A program made the position numbers and the translations under genes. A stretch of 64,000 bases of DNA from Pseudomonas sp. dw_612 (GTDB lineage Bacteria; Pseudomonadota; Gammaproteobacteria; Pseudomonadales; Pseudomonadaceae), in NCBI RefSeq assembly GCF_018449725.1, contig NZ_JAAVVC010000013.1:1-64000 (forward strand), in the 5' to 3' direction. Position 1 is the first letter of the stretch, and each line of letters begins with the position of its first letter. Below the pieces are notes generated by a model, which saw only the letters and a program-made list of their open reading frames with translations, searched no databases and was not told where the DNA came from. Positions 25,512 through 33,890 of the stretch are shown here, in pieces.

Positions 25512-26555
25512 TTATTTCGCAGCCCAGGAATTGAAGCGCTGTTCCAGTTGCTCGCCGTTGTCAGCCCAGAAGCTGACGTCGATCTGCACCTGGTTGGCGA
25601 TGTTTTCCGGGGTGGTCGGCATGTCTTTCAACACGTCCTTGGCCAGCAACGGTACGGCTTGGGTGTTGGCCGGGCCGTAGGCGATGTTTTCCGAGTAGGT
25701 CTTCTGCTGCTGCGGCATGACCGAGTACGCGATGAATTTCTTCGCCGCTTCGGCACGGGTTTTATCCAGGCCTTTTGGAATCGCCCATGCGTCGAAGTCG
25801 TAGATCCCGCCGTTCCACACCACTTTCAGGTTGCTTTCTTTTTGCACGGCAGCGATGCGGCCGTTGTAGGCCGAGCTCATGACCACGTCACCGGAAGCGA
25901 GGTATTGCGGCGGCTGTGCGCCGGCTTCCCACCACTGAATGCTTGGCTTGAGCTCATCGAGTTTCTTGAACGCGCGGTCCTGGCCATCCTTGCCGGCCAG
26001 CACTTTGTAGACGTCTTTCGGCGCAACGCCGTCGGCCATCAGTGCGAATTCCAGGGTGTACTTGGCGCCTTTACGCAGGCCGCGCTTGCCCGGGAATTTC
26101 TTGGTGTCCCAGAAATCGACCCAGCTTGTCGGCGCGGAAGCCAGTTTGTCGGCGTTGTAGGCCAACACGGTCGACCACACGAAGAAACCCACGCCGCACG
26201 GCTGGATCGCGCCTTTGACGTAGTCTTCGGTTTTGCCGAACAGCTTCGGATCGAGTTGCTCGAACATGTCTTCGTCGCAACCACGGGACAGCTCTGGCGA
26301 TTCAACTTCTACCAGGTCCCAGGACACGCTCTTGGTGTCGACCATGGCTTTGACCTTGGCCATCTCACCGTTGTATTCGCCGGCGACGATCTTGCCATTG
26401 CCGGCCGCTTCCCACGGTGCGTAGAAGGCTTTGACCTGCGCAGCCTTGTTCGCCCCGCCAAAGGACACCACGGTCAGGTCCGGGCCCGCCGCCATCGCGT
26501 GTGCCGCACCGATCATGCCCATGACCAAAGCGGTTAATTTCAGGGATCTCAACAT
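25512..26555 (-). CDS. agtB: ABC transporter periplasmic substrate-binding protein, AgtB-like
   Basis: Extracytoplasmic solute receptor of the spermidine/putrescine-binding family, 347 residues. It has a clear signal peptide (residues 1-22, MLRSLKLTALVMGMIGAAHA then MAAG) and then LTVVSFGGANKAAQVKAFYAPWE, typical of this family. It contains two cysteines (CDEDMFEQL, QPCGVGFF) that may form a disulfide. By operon position it binds 4-aminobutyrate and/or 5-aminovalerate. It starts 48 bp after the ATPase gene. Confidence 0.86.
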   Translation of the reverse strand: MLRSLKLTALVMGMIGAAHAMAAGPDLTVVSFGGANKAAQVKAFYAPWEAAGNGKIVAGEYNGEMAKVKAMVDTKSVSWDLVEVESPELSRGCDEDMFEQLDPKLFGKTEDYVKGAIQPCGVGFFVWSTVLAYNADKLASAPTSWVDFWDTKKFPGKRGLRKGAKYTLEFALMADGVAPKDVYKVLAGKDGQDRAFKKLDELKPSIQWWEAGAQPPQYLASGDVVMSSAYNGRIAAVQKESNLKVVWNGGIYDFDAWAIPKGLDKTRAEAAKKFIAYSVMPQQQKTYSENIAYGPANTQAVPLLAKDVLKDMPTTPENIANQVQIDVSFWADNGEQLEQRFNSWAAK

Positions 26556-26603
26556 TTATTGTTCTCTCCACGTGCAGGGTTGGTGTTGGTGTAGCCGGGG
26601 CGA

Positions 26604-27728
26604 TCAATGCGCCTCTAGAAGTGGATCGAGCGCGCGAACGTGCTCAACCTGCCAGCCAAGCGGTACCACGTCGCCCACCGCCAGCTCGGGATCGAGCTCG
26701 GCAATCGGTTGTTTCACGAAGAAGTCGGTCTTGCCGCAGACTTCCAGGCGAACCCGGACGTGGTCGCCCAGATAGATGAATTCCGCCACCCTTCCTGAGA
26801 AGCGGTTGACGCAGGACTCGCTCGAACCATTGAGGCTCACGCGTTCCGGACGAATCGACAACGTGACCGGTTCGCCGGTCTTGCCGACGTTGACCGCCAG
26901 GGCTTCAACCTTTTCACCGCGCCCCAGTTCGACAATGCAGCGATCGCCGGTCTGGCTGTGCAAGCGGCCGTTGAGACGGTTGTTCTCGCCGATGAAGTTG
27001 GCGACGAAGGTGTTTTTCGGCTCTTCGTAGAGGGTGCGCGGCGGGGCGATCTGCTGGATTTCGCCCTGATGGAAAACTGCCACGCGGTCGGACATGGTCA
27101 GGGCTTCGCCCTGGTCATGGGTCACGTAGACCACGGTCACGCCGAGGCGCTGGTGCAGGTGTTTGATTTCCATCTGCATGTGTTCGCGCAGTTGTTTATC
27201 CAGTGCACCGAGGGGTTCGTCCATCAGCACCAGTTGCGGTTCGAACACCAATGCACGGGCCAGGGCCACACGTTGCTGCTGACCGCCGGACAGTTGCGCC
27301 GGGTAACGCTGGGCGAAGGCGTCGAGCTGGACCATGCTCAAGACTTTTTTGACTTTGTCGCTGACGTCGCTCTTGTTCAAGCCGCGCACGCTCAGCGGGA
27401 ACGCCAGGTTCTCGGCCACGGTCATGTGCGGGAACAACGCGTAGTTCTGGAACACCATGCCGATGTCACGCTTGTGCGGCGGCACGTTGTTGATGGAACG
27501 CCCGGCCAGCAGGATTTCCCCGGCGGTCGGGGTTTCGAAACCGGCGAGCATCATCAGGCTGGTGGTCTTGCCGGAGCCGGACGGCCCGAGCAAGGTGAGG
27601 AATTCGCCTTTGCGAATATCCAGGTTGAGGTCTTTGACGATCAGGTTCTCGCCATCGTAGCTTTTCTGCACTCCACGAAAGCTGACCAGAATGTCATTGG
27701 CCCCTGCACTTGAATCGACCTGGCTCAT
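26604..27728 (-). CDS. agtA: ABC transporter ATP-binding protein, AgtA-like
   Basis: ATPase of the importer, 374 residues. Walker A GPSGSGKTTS is near residue 50, the signature LSGGQQQRVALARAL near 148, Walker B LVLMDEPLGALD, and the switch His in VTHDQGEAL. A C-terminal TOBE domain (about 285-365) is present. ATG at 27728 has AAAGG 8 bp upstream; the GTG at 27734 in the same frame would overlap that site. It is the first gene of the operon, preceded by a 343-bp region with two perfect palindromes. Confidence 0.88.
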   Translation of the reverse strand: MSQVDSSAGANDILVSFRGVQKSYDGENLIVKDLNLDIRKGEFLTLLGPSGSGKTTSLMMLAGFETPTAGEILLAGRSINNVPPHKRDIGMVFQNYALFPHMTVAENLAFPLSVRGLNKSDVSDKVKKVLSMVQLDAFAQRYPAQLSGGQQQRVALARALVFEPQLVLMDEPLGALDKQLREHMQMEIKHLHQRLGVTVVYVTHDQGEALTMSDRVAVFHQGEIQQIAPPRTLYEEPKNTFVANFIGENNRLNGRLHSQTGDRCIVELGRGEKVEALAVNVGKTGEPVTLSIRPERVSLNGSSESCVNRFSGRVAEFIYLGDHVRVRLEVCGKTDFFVKQPIAELDPELAVGDVVPLGWQVEHVRALDPLLEAH

Positions 27729-27838
27729 ACCCACACCTTTGTTGTTGATGACTGCTTGTGGTCTAAGCCTAGTGGACGCTGGGGGTCACGCAAATCGGGG
27801 CGCAGGAGAGAATCGCCTCAGCCGGATGGAAGGTTGAG

Positions 27839-27856
27839 TGTAGGGAATGCCCTACA
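27839..27856. promoter_or_regulatory. perfect palindrome TGTAGGG-AATG-CCCTACA upstream of agtA
   Basis: Seven-base perfect arms around a 4-nt spacer, 111 bp upstream of the agtA ATG. The size and symmetry suit a dimeric LuxR/NarL-type regulator such as AgtR, but the regulator is inferred. Confidence 0.5.
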
Positions 27857-27864
27857 AGGATGGC

Positions 27865-27880
27865 GCGTTTGGACAAACGC
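27865..27880. promoter_or_regulatory. second perfect palindrome GCGTTTG-GA-CAAACGC upstream of agtA
   Basis: Seven-base perfect arms with a 2-nt spacer, 8 bp from the previous palindrome. It may be a second operator or a site for a different repressor. Confidence 0.45.
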
Positions 27881-27966
27881 AGCGGTAAGTGGTCGGCTAC
27901 ACGCGGCAAGGACGGGCAAAAGCAGGATGGCGGGGTGTCGTAAATGGATAAGCCGCCGAAGTTCCC

Positions 27967-28052
27967 GTGGGAGCGGGCTTGCTCGCGAAAGCGGTGTGTC
28001 AGGCAATTGATGTCGACTGACACGGCCCCTTCGCGAGCAAGCCCGCTCCCAC
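27967..28052. repeat. REP palindrome downstream of agtR
   Basis: Inward-facing pair of GTGGGAGCGGGCTTGCTCGC units around about 45 nt, ending 19 bp before the agtR stop codon. Confidence 0.93.
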
Positions 28053-28071
28053 AATGGGACGGTGGTGGGGC

Positions 28072-28701
28072 TTAGAGAAGCTTGTGTTCCATCGCGTACT
28101 TCACCAGCTCCGCCAGGGAGGTGATGTTGAGTTTCTGCATCAGCCGCGCCTTGTGGGTGCTGATGGTTTTGCTGCTCAGGGCCAGTTGCTGGGCGATGTC
28201 GTTGACATTGGCGCCCTGGGCCAGCCGTTCGAACACCGAGAACTCGCGTTCCGAGAGCAATGAATGCAACGGCCGCGAATCGGTCAGGCCGACTTCGAAG
28301 ACCATGCGGTCGGCCAGGTCCGGGTCGATGTAACGCCCGCCCGCCGCGACTTTGCGGATGGCGGTCAGCAGCAACGCCGGGTCGCTGTCCTTGGTCGCAT
28401 AGCCGGCCGCGCCGACCTTCAAGGCCCGGGCCGCCATTTGCGCCTCGTCGTGCATCGACAGCACCAGGATCGCCGGCGGATTGTTCAAAGCACGAATCCG
28501 TGGAATCGCCTCCAGGCCATTGACCCCGGGCATGGAGATGTCCAGCAGCACCACTTCGCAGGGCACATGACGCAAGGTTTCGAGCAACTGCTCGCCATTG
28601 CTCGCCTCCCCCACCACCAGCAAGTCCTTGGCCAGGCCGATCAATTGCTTGATGCCTTCGCGGACGATGGTGTGGTCTTCGGCTACCAGTACACGGATCA
28701 C
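28072..28701 (-). CDS. agtR: LuxR/NarL-family response regulator, AgtR-like
   Basis: 209-residue response regulator. The receiver domain is at 1-120: acidic pocket AEDH near residue 9, phospho-acceptor Asp in VVLLDISMPGVNG near 56, and Lys in GAAGYATKDSD. A C-terminal LuxR helix-turn-helix is at about 145-205 (LSEREFSVFERLAQG, LSSKTISTHKARLMQKL). The start is GTG at 28701 with GGAG 7 bp upstream; a TTG at 28719 is less likely. It pairs with the upstream kinase. AgtSR in P. aeruginosa activates agtABCD in response to 4-aminobutyrate/5-aminovalerate. Confidence 0.86.
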   Translation of the reverse strand: MIRVLVAEDHTIVREGIKQLIGLAKDLLVVGEASNGEQLLETLRHVPCEVVLLDISMPGVNGLEAIPRIRALNNPPAILVLSMHDEAQMAARALKVGAAGYATKDSDPALLLTAIRKVAAGGRYIDPDLADRMVFEVGLTDSRPLHSLLSEREFSVFERLAQGANVNDIAQQLALSSKTISTHKARLMQKLNITSLAELVKYAMEHKLL

Positions 28702-28724
28702 AAGCTTCTCCAGATTCAAGATCT

Positions 28725-28816
28725 ATCGCGAGCAAGCTCGCTCCCACAGTGATTGGGGTATGGCAGAGATCTGAGCACTGACCCAAATCCCCTGTGGGAG
28801 CGAGCTTGCTCGCGAT
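28725..28816. repeat. REP palindrome between agtS and agtR (GAGC variant)
   Basis: Inverted pair with the core GCGAGCTTGCTCGCGAT instead of GCGGGCTTGCTCGCGAA, in the 142-bp gap between kinase and regulator genes. Confidence 0.92.
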
Positions 28817-28843
28817 GACGTCAGCCTAAACACCAAAAAACCA

Positions 28844-31240
28844 TCAGGCTTCATTCACCGGCACCCGCACACTCAACGTCGTGCCTTCACCCGGCTCACT
28901 CTCAAGCGACAACTGCCCACCCATGATCAACACCCGCTCACGCATACCGACGACACCAAAGGATGTCGGCCTGCCAGTGGCGGCGACAAATCCTACGCCA
29001 TCATCACTTACGGTCAGACACAACTCATCGCCTTCCAGCGTCAGTGTCAGTTCGACAGTATGCGCTTGGGCATGGCGCATGACATTGGTCAGCGCTTCCT
29101 GAAGGATGCGGAACAAGCCGATCGCCTTGGCATCACTGAGCACCGGCAGGTTCTCCGGCACTTGCACCAGGCATGGAATCTGCGTGCGCGCCTCGAAACG
29201 CCGGGCCTGCCATTCGATAGCCGAAGCAATGCCAGCATCGAGAATCGGTGGCCGCAGTGCCGTGGCCACATCCCGCACCAATTGAAACAACTGGGCGATC
29301 AGACGCTTCATGCTGTTCAAACGTTCGTTCAGACCCGGATCGAGCTGCGCGTAGGCCAATTCGCACATGGAGGTTTCCAGTTTCAACACAGTCAACATCT
29401 GTCCGAGTTCGTCGTGGACTTCCCGGGCAATGCGGGCCTTTTCCTCTTCCCGCACGCTTTCCAGGTGCGCCGACAACTCGCGCAATTGCTCCCGGGAACT
29501 GGCCAGTTCCAGCTCAATCCGTTTGCTTTCGCTGATGTCCCAGACGATCCCGTCCCAGACATACGCGCCATCCTCCAGTCGCCGGGTGATCGCCTTGATC
29601 TCGGCCCAGCGCTGTTCACCCGAACGCGTCAGAATCCGGCCCTGCCACGACCAGTCGCTGTCCGTGTCCAGCGCATGGTCCTGCGTCTGGTGATAACTGG
29701 CCTTGTCGTCCGGATGCACCAGGCTGCGCAGGCCTTTATCCCGATGGGCCAGGGTCGCTGGCGAATAACCGACCAGGCTTTCGCTGCCCTCACTGATGTA
29801 GGCAAAGTCGATCTGCCCGGTCACCGGCGCCCGCTCCAGGCGAAAGACCAATCCCGGCACGTTGGCGGCAATGCCTTGCAGCCGCGCCTCGCTTTCCTGC
29901 AACGCGGCCAGGGCACGGCGGCGTTCGGTGACGTCATTGAGGTACACCACCAGGTATTCGCCCTCGCGAAAGCGCAGGAAACTCAACGACACATCCGCTG
30001 GCAGGATGCTGCCGTCGGCGCGCACGCAATGGGTTTCGAAACTTTGCGGCCCCTCTTCGCTGGCCCGGGCGCGTTTCCACAGGTTCAGCCAACGGTCCAT
30101 ATGCAGGCCCGGTTCGAAGTCGATCAACGGGCGGTCGATGATCCCGCCGGACGGATAGCCAAGCATGGTTTCGGCGGCGCGGTTGGCGTAGCGCACGTGA
30201 CTGTCCCAGTTGACCCACAGGATGCCGACGGTGCTCTGATCAATGGAAAACTGGGTCAGGCGCAGCGCTTCTTCACTCGCTTCGCGCAGGGCGATGTCTT
30301 CCCGCGCCGCCAGCAAGCGTTGCTCCAGGCTGTGTTGTTGGCGTCGCTGCCAGAACACGATGGCCATGCTGCTCAGCAACAACACCACCAGCAGCAGGCA
30401 AAGGTTCTGCCAGAACCCCGGCGACTCGGACAGTCGCGGGTATTTGGGCTGCAACCATTGGTTGTGCAGTTGTTCCAGGTCCTTGGCCGGGATCGCCCGC
30501 AGCGCACTTTCGACGATGCCGGCCAGTTCCGGCCAATCCCGGCGCGTGGCCACCCGCAGCAACTGCGGCAAACCGATATCGCCGACGACCACCAGCCCGG
30601 CGAATTCAGGCTCGGCGGACAAACGCCCCAATTGCGCCTCATCGACCACCGCGTAACCGGCCTGCTGACTCAACAGCAACTGCAAGGCCTGACGCTCGAT
30701 CGGTACGCCTTGCAGGTTCAGGTGTGGAAAGTTGCTGCGCAGGTAATCGGCGGTGACGCTGGGCATGCGCACGGCGACGCGGGTCTGGCTGTCGAGTTTT
30801 TCCAGTTCCACCACGCCGGCGCCCTTCTGGTCACTGACCACCAGTTGCGGCACGCGCATGTACGGATCGGAGAATTGCCAAAGCCGCAGTCCGCCGGGGG
30901 TTTGGGTCAACCCCGGGGCGATATCGACTTCTCCCTCGCGCACCGCGGCTTCCAGTTGTTCAACGTCGGAAAAGTTGCGCCAGCTGAGCTCGACCTTGAG
31001 GGCCTTGGCCAGCCACTTCATCAACTCGACATTGACCCCGGACAAGCGTTGCAAGCGGCGATCGTATTGAGCGTATGGCGCCTGCAACACTACGCCGACG
31101 CGCAACTCGCCATGCTCGGCCAGCCATTGCTGCTGGGCCGTCGACAACTGAGCCACGTGCGACGCAGGCGCGGGTGCAGCCCAGCTCATCAAGGGAAACC
31201 ACAAACAGCCGATAACCCATAGGCAGCGAAAACGCATCAT
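28844..31240 (-). CDS. agtS: sensor histidine kinase with periplasmic binding domain, AgtS-like
   Basis: 798-residue membrane kinase. It has a signal peptide, a periplasmic SBP_bac_3 domain (about 30-260, LRVGVVLQAPYAQYD), a transmembrane helix (LCLLLVVLLLSSMAIVFW, about 278-295), and two PAS domains (about 325-575). A HisKA_3 domain follows with the phospho-acceptor His in AREVHDELGQML, then a HATPase with LTNVMRHAQAH and VSDDGVGFV. ATG at 31240 (MMRFRCLW) starts the signal peptide; the frame upstream uses a TTG. It probably senses 4-aminobutyrate or 5-aminovalerate directly in the periplasm and phosphorylates AgtR. Confidence 0.86.
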   Translation of the reverse strand: MMRFRCLWVIGCLWFPLMSWAAPAPASHVAQLSTAQQQWLAEHGELRVGVVLQAPYAQYDRRLQRLSGVNVELMKWLAKALKVELSWRNFSDVEQLEAAVREGEVDIAPGLTQTPGGLRLWQFSDPYMRVPQLVVSDQKGAGVVELEKLDSQTRVAVRMPSVTADYLRSNFPHLNLQGVPIERQALQLLLSQQAGYAVVDEAQLGRLSAEPEFAGLVVVGDIGLPQLLRVATRRDWPELAGIVESALRAIPAKDLEQLHNQWLQPKYPRLSESPGFWQNLCLLLVVLLLSSMAIVFWQRRQQHSLEQRLLAAREDIALREASEEALRLTQFSIDQSTVGILWVNWDSHVRYANRAAETMLGYPSGGIIDRPLIDFEPGLHMDRWLNLWKRARASEEGPQSFETHCVRADGSILPADVSLSFLRFREGEYLVVYLNDVTERRRALAALQESEARLQGIAANVPGLVFRLERAPVTGQIDFAYISEGSESLVGYSPATLAHRDKGLRSLVHPDDKASYHQTQDHALDTDSDWSWQGRILTRSGEQRWAEIKAITRRLEDGAYVWDGIVWDISESKRIELELASSREQLRELSAHLESVREEEKARIAREVHDELGQMLTVLKLETSMCELAYAQLDPGLNERLNSMKRLIAQLFQLVRDVATALRPPILDAGIASAIEWQARRFEARTQIPCLVQVPENLPVLSDAKAIGLFRILQEALTNVMRHAQAHTVELTLTLEGDELCLTVSDDGVGFVAATGRPTSFGVVGMRERVLIMGGQLSLESEPGEGTTLSVRVPVNEA

Positions 31241-31313
31241 TGAAATCTCACACACTGACAAATACTGACCAACCCATTAGGCTGCCGGAATAACTTCTGG
31301 CCTGGAATATCCG

Positions 31314-32306
31314 ATGCCCCCTGTCTACCGCCTGGCACTGCCAGCATTGTGCCTGTCGCTGATCCTGCCTTGCGCCTTTTCCGTCGAGGCCGCCGACCCT
31401 GCACCTGCTCCTGCCGAAAAACCCGCAGACGCAAAACCGGTGGAGCGTCAGCCGTTGCTTGAGCGTAGTCAGGAAGAAGCGACAGCACTTGAGCGAAAAA
31501 TCCCCGCCCAGGAACAGCAACAACTTCAGGCCGGGGGCGATACGTTTCTCGCTTTGTGGAAACCGGCCAACACCGCCGAGCCCAAGGGCGCGGTGATTAT
31601 CATCCCCGGCGCCGGTGAAACCGTTGACTGGCCGCAAGCAATCAGCCCTTTGCGCAATAAATTGCCGGACGCCGAGTGGAGCAGCCTGAGTATCACCTTG
31701 CCGGACCTGCAAAGCGATGCCATTGCGCCACGCGTCGCCGAAGTCCCGCCGACGATCAAAGCCCCGGACACCGGCAGCAAAGACTCGACCACCGCGAAAC
31801 CTATCGAGCAGGCGGCCAGTGGTGAAGCAGACGTCGCCGACAAAGCCATCGCTGAAACCACCGAAGAACAGTCCAAGGCTGACGCCGAGCGAATCTTCGC
31901 CCGCATCGACGCGGCCATCGACTTTGCCGGACAGCAAAGCGCCCGGCGCATCGTGGTGTTGGGGCATGGCACCGGGGCTTACTGGGCCGCGCGCTACCTG
32001 AGCGAGAAGCAGCCATCACAGGTGGAGAAATTCGTGATGGTTGCGGCACAGACGCCTGCGGCGGGCAAACCCGCACTGGCCGAACTGACGCCCACATTGA
32101 AGCTGCCGACCGCTGACCTCTTCTATATGGATAAACCGCTGGATCGCAACGCCGCACTGGAACGGTTGCAGGCGAGCAAACGCTTGAAGACTTCAGCGTT
32201 CAGCCAGGTATCGCTCAAGGCGTTGCCGGGGAATGCCAAGGCTGAGCAGGAGCAATTGTTTCGGCGGGTGCGTGGCTGGTTGAATCCGCAGCCTGTGGCG
32301 GAGTGA
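31314..32306 (+). CDS. DUF3530 family alpha/beta-hydrolase-like protein
   Basis: 330-residue protein of unknown function with a signal peptide (residues 1-25) followed by a Pro/Ala-rich stretch. Core motifs are GAVIIIPGAGETVDWPQ (oxyanion region) and RRIVVLGHGTGAYWAARYL, where the nucleophile position of the GxSxG elbow reads G-H-G-T-G, so Ser is replaced by Gly/Thr. Catalysis by the usual Ser-His-Asp triad is therefore doubtful. It is predicted periplasmic and is divergent from agtS. Confidence 0.8.
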   Translation: MPPVYRLALPALCLSLILPCAFSVEAADPAPAPAEKPADAKPVERQPLLERSQEEATALERKIPAQEQQQLQAGGDTFLALWKPANTAEPKGAVIIIPGAGETVDWPQAISPLRNKLPDAEWSSLSITLPDLQSDAIAPRVAEVPPTIKAPDTGSKDSTTAKPIEQAASGEADVADKAIAETTEEQSKADAERIFARIDAAIDFAGQQSARRIVVLGHGTGAYWAARYLSEKQPSQVEKFVMVAAQTPAAGKPALAELTPTLKLPTADLFYMDKPLDRNAALERLQASKRLKTSAFSQVSLKALPGNAKAEQEQLFRRVRGWLNPQPVAE

Positions 32307-32324
32307 TAGACCGAGGCGCCCTCA

Positions 32325-32417
32325 TTCGCGAGCAAGCCCGCTCCCACACTGGACCTGGGTGTTCACACAATCTGTGACACACAGAAGATCCAATGTGGGA
32401 GCGGGCTTGCTCGCGAA
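32325..32417. repeat. REP palindrome between the DUF3530 gene and djlA
   Basis: Inverted pair of TTCGCGAGCAAGCCCGCTC units around about 50 nt, located between two convergent genes. Confidence 0.93.
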
Positions 32418-32449
32418 AGGGCCGTCACGGACAACACAAATACTGGCTG

Positions 32450-33217
32450 CTAACGAAAATCCCGCCGCTCCTTGATCAACGTATAGGCGTTGTGCAACTC
32501 ACGCGTCTTGTCCGTCGCCTCCCGCACCTGCAACGCCGTCGCCCCCGAACCGGCAATCTTGTCCGGATGATGACGGCTGAGCAGACGCCGATAGGCTCGC
32601 TTGATCTGCGCCGGCTCACTGGTGGCTGACACGCCCAATAGCCGCAAGGCATCCTGATAGGTCACCGCGCTGCTGACCTGCGGGCGTTTCTGCGGCTCAT
32701 AGTCGTGGGCCAACGCCAACACTTGCTGTGGCGTCCAGCCCAACCATTTGCCCCATTGCGCCAGCAATTCACGCTCACTGGCGCCCGCGCGGCCGTCAGC
32801 CCAGACCATCCGCCAACAGGCGCGCAGCACGCCTTCGGCCGCATGGGGTTGAGCACTCAAGCGTCGCAGGTAGCCACGTAACCGGTCATGCCCGGACTTG
32901 CCACGATTGAACGCGGTAATGGCGCGACGTTGTGCCGATTCGGTCATTTCCAGTGAGCGCATTTCCTGACGCGCCTGCTGGATGTGCCCATCCACCACGC
33001 GCCCATCGCACTTGGCCATCCGGCCCAGCAACACGAACAACAGCTCATCGTTGCGCAACACCGGCCGACCACCGAGTTTTTCCCGTAAATGCCCCCAGCT
33101 CTGCAACTGCAAACGCCGGTCCAGCGCCTGCCCCAACAAAGCACCGAGCATGGCCCCCGGAATGCTGGCTATGGCAAAGCCCGCTCCGGCTCCGATCAGA
33201 GTCCCTGGCCACAACAT
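32450..33217 (-). CDS. djlA: DjlA-like DnaJ co-chaperone
   Basis: 255-residue inner-membrane J-protein. It has a short glycine-rich N-terminal membrane segment (GAGAGFAIASIPGAMLGALLG), a TerB-like helical domain (about 50-165), and a C-terminal J domain with the HPD motif in SRHHPDKIAG (about residue 225) that would stimulate DnaK. It follows murU by 1 bp, so amgK-murU-djlA are likely one transcript. Confidence 0.88.
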   Translation of the reverse strand: MLWPGTLIGAGAGFAIASIPGAMLGALLGQALDRRLQLQSWGHLREKLGGRPVLRNDELLFVLLGRMAKCDGRVVDGHIQQARQEMRSLEMTESAQRRAITAFNRGKSGHDRLRGYLRRLSAQPHAAEGVLRACWRMVWADGRAGASERELLAQWGKWLGWTPQQVLALAHDYEPQKRPQVSSAVTYQDALRLLGVSATSEPAQIKRAYRRLLSRHHPDKIAGSGATALQVREATDKTRELHNAYTLIKERRDFR

Positions 33218-33218
33218 G

Positions 33219-33890
33219 TCAGCGTCTCGCTTCTATCAGAGTTTCGGCTTCGGCCAGGCGTTCATAGGTGCCGACATCCACCCAGTGACCGTCCAGGCGT
33301 TCGCCCGACACTTGCCCCGCCGCCATGGCTTTGCGAAACAGCGGCGCCAATTTGAACGCACCGGCCGAGCAACCCTCGAACAGGTTCGGGTGCAGCACGG
33401 CGATGCCGCTGTAGGTCAGGGTCTTGGCGTCCGGTTGGCCATCGCGCACCTGGCCGTCGACCAGCACGAAATCCCCGGCCGGGTGATGGGCCGGGTTATC
33501 CACCAGCACCAGGTGAACCAGGCCGGCAATCGGCTGGCGCAGGGTGTTGAAGTCGTAATCGGTCCAGATATCACCGTTAACCACCACAAACGCCTCGTCA
33601 CCCAGCAACGGCAAGGCGCGGAAGATCCCGCCGCCGGTTTCCAGTGGTTCGCCTTCCGGCGAATACTGAATGCTGACGCCGTAACGCGAGCCATCGCCCA
33701 GATAGTCTTCGATTTGCTGACCGAGCCAGGCGTGGTTGATCACGATCTCGGTAAACCCGGCCGCCGCCAGGGCGCGCAGGTGATACTCGATCAACGGCAC
33801 GCCGCCGACACGCACCAACGGTTTTGGCGTGGTCAGGGTCAGCGGACGCATGCGTTCGCCTTTGCCCGCCGCCAGAATCATTGCCTTCAT
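33219..33890 (-). CDS. murU: N-acetylmuramate alpha-1-phosphate uridylyltransferase
   Basis: Nucleotidyltransferase that makes UDP-MurNAc from MurNAc-1-P, bypassing de novo synthesis and so giving intrinsic fosfomycin tolerance in pseudomonads. The 223-residue product has the nucleotide-binding ILAAGKGERMRPLTLTTPKP motif (residues 5-24) and the metal Asp in VVNGDIWTDY. It overlaps amgK by 4 bp. With anmK at 2838 and amgK it forms the anhydro-MurNAc recycling route; the phosphatase mupP is not in this window. Confidence 0.95.
   Translation of the reverse strand: MKAMILAAGKGERMRPLTLTTPKPLVRVGGVPLIEYHLRALAAAGFTEIVINHAWLGQQIEDYLGDGSRYGVSIQYSPEGEPLETGGGIFRALPLLGDEAFVVVNGDIWTDYDFNTLRQPIAGLVHLVLVDNPAHHPAGDFVLVDGQVRDGQPDAKTLTYSGIAVLHPNLFEGCSAGAFKLAPLFRKAMAAGQVSGERLDGHWVDVGTYERLAEAETLIEARR

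Larger units (their letters stand above)
27729..28071. other. 343-bp agtA-agtR intergenic region
   Basis: It holds the presumed agtA promoter (not identifiable by eye), the two palindromes at 27839-27880, and a REP element at 27967-28052 next to the agtR stop. No credible open frame was seen. Confidence 0.6.

Noticed and set aside
29060..31222. 720-codon plus-strand frame opposite agtS
   Set aside because: Shadow of the kinase gene; no domain, while the minus strand has HisKA and HATPase motifs.
28844..31240. RetS/GacS-like hybrid kinase
   Set aside because: No receiver or Hpt domain; the single HisKA_3 core and adjacent LuxR-type regulator fit a simple two-component kinase.
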